Notes under the pieces: generated by a model | What the model saw: the letters and a program-made list of their open reading frames with translations, nothing else | The model's database searches: none | Told to the model about the DNA's origin: nothing | Shown: piece after piece, positions 1 to 4,813 of the stretch | Layout: every line of letters begins with the position of its first letter | How positions within the stretch are numbered: position 1 is the first letter of the stretch | Assembly: GCA_937903155.1 (NCBI GenBank) | Contig: CALCZU010000071.1 | Location: forward strand, 1 to 11,765 | Origin: an uncultured Bdellovibrionales bacterium | Lineage (GTDB): Bacteria; Bdellovibrionota; FAC87; UBA2466 | Reading direction: 5' to 3' | DNA length: 11,765 nucleotides | Made by a program: the position numbers and the translations under genes

Positions 1-20
1 CCTCCTCGCAATGACGGGGA
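1..20. repeat. Tail of a dispersed REP-like palindromic repeat, cut by the window edge
   Basis: CTCCTCGCAATGACGGG at 2-18 matches the outer end of the right arm of the complete inverted repeat at 10346-10445 (CTCCTCGCAACGACG) with one C/T difference, and matches the fragment at 1732-1748 at 16 of 17 positions. The rest of the element presumably lies to the left of the window. The repeat class is very common in intergenic DNA of many proteobacterial genomes; only the outer end is visible here. Confidence 0.6.
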
Positions 21-94
21 GAAGTAATCTCAAACAAGGAAGCAACACGCTTACGGCACTTTCCCTTAAAAATAAAATACAGAACCGACTCACC

Positions 95-106
95 TTGCAC
101 GTGCAA
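95..106. repeat. 12-bp perfect palindrome TTGCACGTGCAA
   Basis: TTGCACGTGCAA is a perfect two-fold palindrome with no spacer. It lies about 30 nt beyond the stop codon of the secreted protein gene whose 3' end is at 136. A dimeric regulator could bind such a site, but no promoter or start codon is close on either strand within the window. It is too short to be a convincing terminator and has no T-run. It may be chance. Confidence 0.25.
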
Positions 107-135
107 AGCGGGCAGCCCCAAGATTGCGTCCCAAA

Positions 136-984
136 CTACTTCTGCTCGGAATTCTCAAACCGTTCCGAGAGTGACTTCACAAAATCGTAATCCACTGACT
201 GATCCGCGTAGCGAGATTCCAGCGTGCGCTTTCCCAGCAGCCAAGCGGAGGTTTTCCATTGGCTGGATTTCACCCAAGTACAGTGTTTAAAAATAGCTTC
301 CCTAACAATCTGGTGCGGGACGTTGGTCAAAATATCGTATTCCAAAACCTCGGGATCAATCGAATCAAAAATTCGTTTCATCACGAAAGCAGCGGAGAGT
401 TCAGTAAAAGTTCTAAAAACCGGAGACTGCATTAATTCGTGGAATTTTGCAGGACCGCCTTTAGTAAAAAGGTCCCAAGTCTGGCCTGCGTGAACTCCGA
501 TTTCGTGGATTAAAACAATTTTTGAAAAAAGAGCGGTTCTTGCGATTTTTCTGTCGAGATGGACTTTGAGTTCAATTCGGTTCGGAAAAAACGATCCGCG
601 AGTGACGCCAAAATCTCCGCCCGTTTCGACGTGCAAGGCATCTTCGAAAACGTAGACTTGGTCGTAGTACATTTTTTTAAGCTCTTTTTGAATCTGTGGC
701 GTGTAACTTCCGATTAAAGCATTAAAGTACTGATCGAGTTGCTTCGAAACAACGCGCACTTTTTCTTCTAAATTCTTTTTTGCGAGGGCCTCTTCATTTC
801 GCAAACATCCCGGCTCCTGATTCACGCAATTCGGAGTGCGGGCAGAAAGTTCAAAAAGGATGAAGGGATTAATCTTCGCGCTCGGCACGGTGATTCGATT
901 TAAGAGTTGCACATGCTTCGGCGATACTTTGGAATATGCCGTGGTCGAAAGCAGAAGAAGTAAAATGAGGGTGCCGGATTTCAT
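136..984 (-). CDS. Secreted protein with HExxxH motif, possible zinc metallopeptidase
   Basis: This encodes 282 aa from the ATG at 984 (MKSGTLILLLLL...). That start gives a textbook signal peptide of about 19 residues with likely cleavage after TTAYS; upstream in-frame ATGs (1002, 1035) only add a polar N-terminus. The mature protein is helix-rich with two cysteines (PNC, GC) near residues 53-60. Its one recognisable motif is LIHEIGVHAGQ with H160, E161 and H165, an HExxxH pattern. A glutamate in TELSAAF at 195 sits about 30 residues downstream, where a third metal ligand would be expected in gluzincin-like enzymes. HExxxH is less usual than HExxH but is known, for example, in dipeptidyl peptidase III. 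Peptidase activity is inference; the family was not recognised. It is likely periplasmic or exported, has no operon partner, and is divergent from the next gene. No strong Shine-Dalgarno sequence is seen. Confidence 0.75.
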   Translation of the reverse strand: MKSGTLILLLLLSTTAYSKVSPKHVQLLNRITVPSAKINPFILFELSARTPNCVNQEPGCLRNEEALAKKNLEEKVRVVSKQLDQYFNALIGSYTPQIQKELKKMYYDQVYVFEDALHVETGGDFGVTRGSFFPNRIELKVHLDRKIARTALFSKIVLIHEIGVHAGQTWDLFTKGGPAKFHELMQSPVFRTFTELSAAFVMKRIFDSIDPEVLEYDILTNVPHQIVREAIFKHCTWVKSSQWKTSAWLLGKRTLESRYADQSVDYDFVKSLSERFENSEQK

Positions 985-1311
985 AAGGTCTCTAATACTC
1001 ATAGAATGCAAGGGGATAGCCAGGCTTTGGGACACTTTGAAACCATAAGGGATCTTGCAATTGAGACGAGTGTGTTTCGTCTGTATTCTGGTTTGTATAC
1101 ACCTAAGAGGTATCGGCTAAACGCTTAAAAAGAAGAGTGATTTTAAGATTTTTAGGGCGCCTCGTAAAAACCGTCGAACTTCTCGACTCTGATTCTCTTA
1201 AAGATTCGCTAGCTTGTTTGGAATGTGAAGACACGGTGTCAAAAACTTCGGCAGCTGTTTGGAGTTTTGACGACTGTCAAATCTGGCCTCAATCTTGTAA
1301 TGCTAATGCGT
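985..1311. other. Intergenic region between divergent genes, no convincing gene
   Basis: This 327-nt stretch separates two genes that read away from each other, so it should hold both promoters. A 6-bp stem (AGACGA 1064-1069 with TCGTCT 1077-1082, 7-nt loop) is visible. GTATAC and an ACCT-AAG-AGGT inverted repeat lie near 1096-1112. A TTGACG at 1267-1272 resembles a -35 box for the downstream gene, but no good -10 lies at the right distance. Short ORFs on the plus strand (from 1137 and from 1225) have no ribosome binding site or recognisable protein character and were not called. Confidence 0.5.
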
Positions 1312-1731
1312 ATGACAGAAAAAATTTTATTCGGGTTATTGGGGTTTTTCTCGCTTTCTCTGTGCGCGAAAGATTTGGTTCAGTTGCGATTTGAAGTAAT
1401 GGAGCGCCAAGAGAACTGTTTGGCTTCAGAATCTTTCGCCCGAAAAGTAGCAGATAAAATTAGCTATCGGAAGCAAGCAGCGTCCGATCTCGAAGGCTAC
1501 GAAAAGACTTCTTTCGAAACTCTCAATCAATGTGCGAAAGAACATGGGATCAAAGCGCTTGCCTCTGAAGACTCTCTTTTTAGAGCATTTAGAGAATGCC
1601 CCGAAGCTTATGAAGCTTGGGTATCGAGCACACCTTCGAAACTGCTCCTAAAAGAAGAAATGAAAGAACTCGAAGCCGAGCTCTCCCGGATTAAAAAATT
1701 CATCCAACATTCTTGCCTCGCGATGAACTAG
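1312..1731 (+). CDS. Small secreted four-cysteine protein of unknown function
   Basis: The product is 139 aa if translation starts at the ATG at 1312 (MTEKILFGLLGFFSLSLCAKD). This start gives a typical signal peptide with cleavage likely after A19. An in-frame ATG two codons upstream (1306) is equally possible; the longer form from 1225 buries the signal peptide and is less likely. SLSLC resembles a lipobox only poorly, so signal peptidase I export is preferred, but a lipoprotein cannot be excluded. The mature part is strongly helical and charged, with four cysteines (C36, C74, C96, C135) that could form two disulfides and a Glu/Lys-rich coiled-coil-like segment at about 111-130. The family was not recognised. 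The TAG stop abuts a repeat remnant. No clear Shine-Dalgarno sequence is seen. Confidence 0.7.
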   Translation: MTEKILFGLLGFFSLSLCAKDLVQLRFEVMERQENCLASESFARKVADKISYRKQAASDLEGYEKTSFETLNQCAKEHGIKALASEDSLFRAFRECPEAYEAWVSSTPSKLLLKEEMKELEAELSRIKKFIQHSCLAMN

Positions 1732-1748
1732 CTCCTCGCAACGACGGG
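1731..1748. repeat. Fragment of the REP-like repeat abutting a stop codon
   Basis: GCTCCTCGCAACGACGGG matches the outer end of the right arm of the complete inverted repeat (10430-10445). Only this terminal piece is present; the inner part of the arm is absent, because the preceding bases are the coding end of the small secreted protein gene. The last base of that gene's TAG stop is the first base of the match, so the repeat remnant begins where the gene ends. Confidence 0.6.
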
Positions 1749-1819
1749 TTCTTACGTCAGTCCTTTACTTTAATCTTAGAGGCCCTCACAATGCGTCCAA
1801 ACATTAGGAGTGGCTTTAT

Positions 1820-2584
1820 ATGAAAAATCTTGTTTTTGGAATTTTACTGGTTTTAAGCGTGAGTCACGTTGCAGTGGCAAAAACGAAGAAAGCGTCGACT
1901 GGAAAAACTCCAACGCCTTCTCCTCAAACAACGCTTCCTCCGGATGAATCTGCTTCTCCATCGACTTCGCCTGCGGCCGCGTGGCCACCTCCTGGAGCAA
2001 GTTTGCCCCCTGATTCCTCCGAGCTCGGAGCGAATCGTATTTCTTTAAATGGGGGTTTAGGTTTTGGATTAAAAACTTCCGGTAAAGTGAAGGCGTCGAC
2101 CACAGAGGTCGATCTGGCGGGTACCGACGGCGCTACTTCTTTTTTCTTGGAAGGGGAATATTCCCGTAAGCTAGCTCCAATGTTCGCTTTAGGAGTTTCG
2201 CTCGGTTATTTCCAGTATAAATACGACACTGCGACGGCCAGTGACCCAGACAAAGTCTACTCTTTCTTGTTGATTCCTCGTTTTGAAAGCACGTTTGATC
2301 CGCTCATCCTGTGGGTAGGTTTTGGAATTGGGGCTGCACATACGAGTCTCACCAACGGGGCTGCGTTGTCCTCGCTGGGGTTTTCAACGACTTCGACGGC
2401 ACTCGCACTGAGCCCCCGGATCGGACTTGATTTTGCGTTAACGAGAAATCTGTTTTTCGGGTGGCAATCTGCTTATGCCATCACGTTTCCTTCGTTTTCG
2501 GGAACAGTTTCTGGCGTTCCGGTGGAAATCAATCTTCAAAGAAGTTCTTGGCAAACCGGCTTAAGATTCGGAATGATTTTCTAA
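1820..2584 (+). CDS. Outer-membrane beta-barrel protein with proline-rich linker
   Basis: This is a 254-aa protein whose ATG follows an AGGAG ribosome binding site at 1806-1810 (9-nt spacing). Residues 1-20 are a signal peptide ending in HVAVA. Residues 21-66 form a low-complexity Pro/Thr/Ser-rich segment (PTPSPQ, LPPD, WPPPG) that is probably disordered in the periplasm. From about residue 67 to the end, alternating polar/hydrophobic stretches (ISLNGGLGFGL, FFLEGEYS, FALGVSLGYF, FLLIPRFEST, LWVGFGIGAA, LALSPRIGLDF, LFFGWQSAYAI, WQTGLRFGMIF) look like about eight transmembrane beta strands. The chain ends in phenylalanine, the usual outer-membrane targeting signature. It is most like a small OmpA/OmpW-type or 'porin family' barrel; its specific role is unknown. 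Its stop codon overlaps the convergent gene by 4 nt. Confidence 0.85.
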   Translation: MKNLVFGILLVLSVSHVAVAKTKKASTGKTPTPSPQTTLPPDESASPSTSPAAAWPPPGASLPPDSSELGANRISLNGGLGFGLKTSGKVKASTTEVDLAGTDGATSFFLEGEYSRKLAPMFALGVSLGYFQYKYDTATASDPDKVYSFLLIPRFESTFDPLILWVGFGIGAAHTSLTNGAALSSLGFSTTSTALALSPRIGLDFALTRNLFFGWQSAYAITFPSFSGTVSGVPVEINLQRSSWQTGLRFGMIF

Positions 2585-3432
2585 GCCGCTTTTTTTCGGG
2601 CGACGGCTGGTTTTTCGTTTTGGAGAAGCTTTAGGAGCGTCATCGCTCCTTGAGGCGAGTACACTTTTGCTTCGTTACTGAAATAGATAAACGTGTCCTT
2701 TTTTTCTTCGTTCCATGCTTTAATCTTTTTCGCCCATTGCGTGATCTCGCGATCGGGATAACCTTTGGCGTAAGGCTTTCCTTCTCCATGGAGTCTTGCG
2801 TAGATGAAATCTGCCGTCGGCTCTTCGGTATAAGGGGCTTTTGCCCCGCCTTCGTGAGCGAAAACAAAGGCAACATTGTGCGCTTTTAAAATTGCTAAAA
2901 AATCTTTGTTTAAGAAGCTTTTGTGACGGAATTCAAAGGCATGTCTCACAGGGAAATTTCCTTGGACGGTCGTATGGGCTCGACCTTCAACTTTTTCTCC
3001 GTGTTTTTTGGCAAGCTTGGCGGCGGATTTTCCGTCGGACGGGAGCAGTTCTAAAAATTTTTCGAAGCGATCGTCTTTTAGCGTCACAAACGGGGGAAAT
3101 TGCCAAAGGATCGGTCCCATCTTTTCCTGCAAACAAAGAAGTCCAGACGCAAAGAAATTTGCCAGAGGTTCTTCAACTTCTTTCAAACGTAAAACGTGAG
3201 TGATGAACTGCGGGGCTTTGATACTGAACTGAAAATTTGCCGGGACCTCTGCATGCCATTTCTTAAACGTTGCGGGTCGTTGGAGCGCGTAAAAGGTTCC
3301 ATTAATTTCTATGGAGTTAACCGCTCTGCTCGCGTATTCGAGTTCTTTTTTTTGAACGAGATCTTCTGGGTAAAAAGTGCCTCTCCAACCCGGAAAGGTC
3401 CAACCTGAAATTCCAATCCATGCTTTTGCCAT
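2581..3432 (-). CDS. DUF72 (YecE-like) family protein
   Basis: This 283-aa protein starts at the ATG at 3432 (MAKAWIGISGWTFPGW), preceded by a weak AAGAAG ribosome binding site. An ORF extension upstream would overlap the preceding gene and lacks family character. Hallmarks of the DUF72 TIM-barrel-like family are present in order: GISGWTFPGWRG (7-18), FYPEDL, NSIEINGTFYAL (39-50), FSIKAPQFITH (69-79), ILWQFPP (108-114), HAFEFRHKSF (164-173), YARLHGEG (211-218) and YFSNEA (250-255). Residues about 131-162 are a Lys/Gly-rich insertion. The biochemical function of DUF72 is not established. It is the last gene of the minus-strand ligD cluster, 46 nt after the ligase-like gene, which suggests co-transcription. 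Its stop codon overlaps that of the convergent outer-membrane protein gene. Confidence 0.92.
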   Translation of the reverse strand: MAKAWIGISGWTFPGWRGTFYPEDLVQKKELEYASRAVNSIEINGTFYALQRPATFKKWHAEVPANFQFSIKAPQFITHVLRLKEVEEPLANFFASGLLCLQEKMGPILWQFPPFVTLKDDRFEKFLELLPSDGKSAAKLAKKHGEKVEGRAHTTVQGNFPVRHAFEFRHKSFLNKDFLAILKAHNVAFVFAHEGGAKAPYTEEPTADFIYARLHGEGKPYAKGYPDREITQWAKKIKAWNEEKKDTFIYFSNEAKVYSPQGAMTLLKLLQNEKPAVARKKAA

Positions 3433-3478
3433 GACTTCTTTTTCGGAAGTCTTCCCTTGAAAATTTATGTTCTTTTCT

Positions 3479-4105
3479 TCATTTTTGCTGGCGCTTACGG
3501 CAGCGAACAATAGAGCTATCGGAGAATCCGGTCGAAGTAGAAGATTTAAAGACAAGCCCTTCAATCGTCGGACTAGGAGATGCCAGGATTTTGGTACAGG
3601 CGCTTAAATCGGTTAAGAGTGGGAGTACGGATAAGCAAGGCGAAATAAACGCCGTGGGAAGCTTTTTCCAACGCTCTGGGAAGGTGAGGGAACGTAATGT
3701 TTCGCCCTCATACTTTAAAAAATCAAAAACAAAGATCTTTTCCTGAGGTTTGAGCCATTCGGTGTCGATCACATTCCACTTCTCATCCGGTGTGAAAAGG
3801 CGTCTAAGTTCTTTTTCTAATTTCGGAATGAGGGCCAGCTTGTGGCGAGTTCCCTGCCGTGTGTAAGCGATGATCGCTTCATTGGGATCGGCTGAGATAT
3901 GAATTTGGGCCCGGTGGCCGTGAATCTTTGTTTGGCCTACCCAACCATTGCCTAGAATTCTTAAAATTGCCGTAGGCTCTGGCGAGATCTCCGACTTCGG
4001 ATGCATCGCTTTAATGTAAGGGGAAGAGGCCAAAGGACGCTTTCTGGTAAACAGGGTTTCTGCGAAAATACTGTGTCTGTCGACAACGCCTAGTCCTAAA
4101 CTCAT
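3479..4105 (-). CDS. Stand-alone minimal ATP-dependent ligase-like nucleotidyltransferase
   Basis: This is a 208-aa protein with the covalent nucleotidyltransferase motifs of ATP-dependent DNA/RNA ligases. Motif I is K60-I-H-G-H-R65 (the usual DNA-ligase form is KxDGxR; KxHG also occurs in some RNA ligases). The motif III region is VIDTEW (D114, E116), followed by IFVFDFLKYEGETLR (124-138) and PERWKKL. Motif IV is E182-G-L-V-F-K187. Motif V is degenerate, IVRCRKR (about 199-205), with R where K is usual. The chain ends there, so there is no OB-fold domain and it is about half the size of a normal ligase. K60 is the predicted adenylation site. It lies 42 nt downstream of the unknown 207-aa gene and two genes after ligD, whose own ligase domain has lost the lysine. 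DNA end sealing in trans is inferred; an RNA ligase or inactive homologue is possible. The start is uncertain: no Shine-Dalgarno sequence, and ATG at 4006 is an alternative. Confidence 0.8.
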   Translation of the reverse strand: MSLGLGVVDRHSIFAETLFTRKRPLASSPYIKAMHPKSEISPEPTAILRILGNGWVGQTKIHGHRAQIHISADPNEAIIAYTRQGTRHKLALIPKLEKELRRLFTPDEKWNVIDTEWLKPQEKIFVFDFLKYEGETLRSLTFPERWKKLPTAFISPCLSVLPLLTDLSACTKILASPSPTIEGLVFKSSTSTGFSDSSIVRCRKRQQK

Positions 4106-4112
4106 AGAGGTC
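4101..4112 (-). other. GACCTCTATGAG start-site motif, copy at the ligase-like gene
   Basis: Read on the minus strand, the bases around this start codon are GACCTCTATGAG, identical over 12 nt to those at the ligD start. The pyrimidine-rich stretch replaces the purine-rich Shine-Dalgarno sequence seen at other genes here. It may mark translation control shared by the two genes, or the similarity may be chance. Confidence 0.35.
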
Positions 4113-4147
4113 AGAAGATAGGCAGGTTTTCGCCAATCCGCAAGATT

Positions 4148-4771
4148 CTAGCGGATATAGTTTCGAATTTTGAGTTGCTGGATCATCTCTTTAAGCTCTT
4201 CTGGAGATTTCACGTACTGCTTTGCACGTTCAACCGCACCCGATTTCGCTTTTAAGAGCATGGGTTTAAATAAGTTTTCGACGACTTCTTTGGGGAGGGT
4301 TTGCAAAGCTTCGACAATGGCGTCGTAGTTAGCTTCAAAAACTTCGCCGTCAAAACGGATACTCGCAAAATCACGTGCAATGAGATCGTCTGCAGCTTCA
4401 TCTCCCCAGCGTTCTTTGAAAGCTTCGACGTCTTCTTCGGTCAGGCCCGCGCTTGCGTCCATCACGATGTAGGTGACCATGCTTTGATCGCCTAGAAGTT
4501 TAAAGGAACGGCCCTTGCCTTTTAAAGCACGTTTTGAAAATTCTTTTAACGAGTACTCGTTAATCGCGTCTTTTTGGACGGTCGCTTCGCCTTCGAAGTG
4601 CTTTGCTTGTTCTTGGGCATCGCGAAAAGCATCGATGGCTTCTTTGATTTCGGCAGGAGGGGTAAGAGTGTCACCCGCTTCTTGTTCGGTTTCGCGCGTT
4701 TTACGCGTTTTGAAAAAATCACTTTTTACGGATGATTTCTTTTCGACTTTTGATTTGGATGTCTTCGCCAT
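4148..4771 (-). CDS. Conserved-looking protein of unknown function inside the ligD cluster
   Basis: A 207-aa protein. The ATG at 4771 (MAKTSKSK) is chosen because GAGGAG lies 6 nt upstream; a longer version from 4801 would translate through that ribosome binding site. Residues 1-36 are Lys/Ser/Thr/Glu-rich and probably disordered, and could contact nucleic acid. From about 39 on it looks like a folded alpha/beta protein with amphipathic helices (AEIKEAIDAFRDAQEQAKHF), a strand-like MVTYIVMD (98-105), an acidic helix EEDVEAFKERWGDEAADDL (112-130) and a helical C-terminus ending KIRNYIR. It was not recognised, and shows none of the N-terminal features of bacterial Ku. It is encoded between ligD (42 nt upstream) and the ligase-like gene (42 nt downstream), where a Ku gene might be expected, so a role in the same end-joining or repair process is plausible but is only inferred from context. 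Confidence 0.8.
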   Translation of the reverse strand: MAKTSKSKVEKKSSVKSDFFKTRKTRETEQEAGDTLTPPAEIKEAIDAFRDAQEQAKHFEGEATVQKDAINEYSLKEFSKRALKGKGRSFKLLGDQSMVTYIVMDASAGLTEEDVEAFKERWGDEAADDLIARDFASIRFDGEVFEANYDAIVEALQTLPKEVVENLFKPMLLKAKSGAVERAKQYVKSPEELKEMIQQLKIRNYIR

Positions 4772-4813
4772 CAGATTCTCCTCTTCTCTTCTTCGGTACA
4801 AAGAGGCGTGAAA

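Noticed and set aside
1137..1394. 85-codon plus-strand ORF starting GTG at 1137
   Set aside because: No ribosome binding site, no recognisable protein character, and it overlaps the better-supported secreted protein gene in another frame.
4148..4771. Calling the 207-aa gene Ku
   Set aside because: The position next to ligD invites it, but none of the usual bacterial Ku sequence features (N-terminal WxGxIxFGLVxxPVxLY type) is present.
4772..4801. Longer start for the 207-aa protein (MYRRREEENL)
   Set aside because: These codons contain the GAGGAG ribosome binding site of the ATG at 4771.
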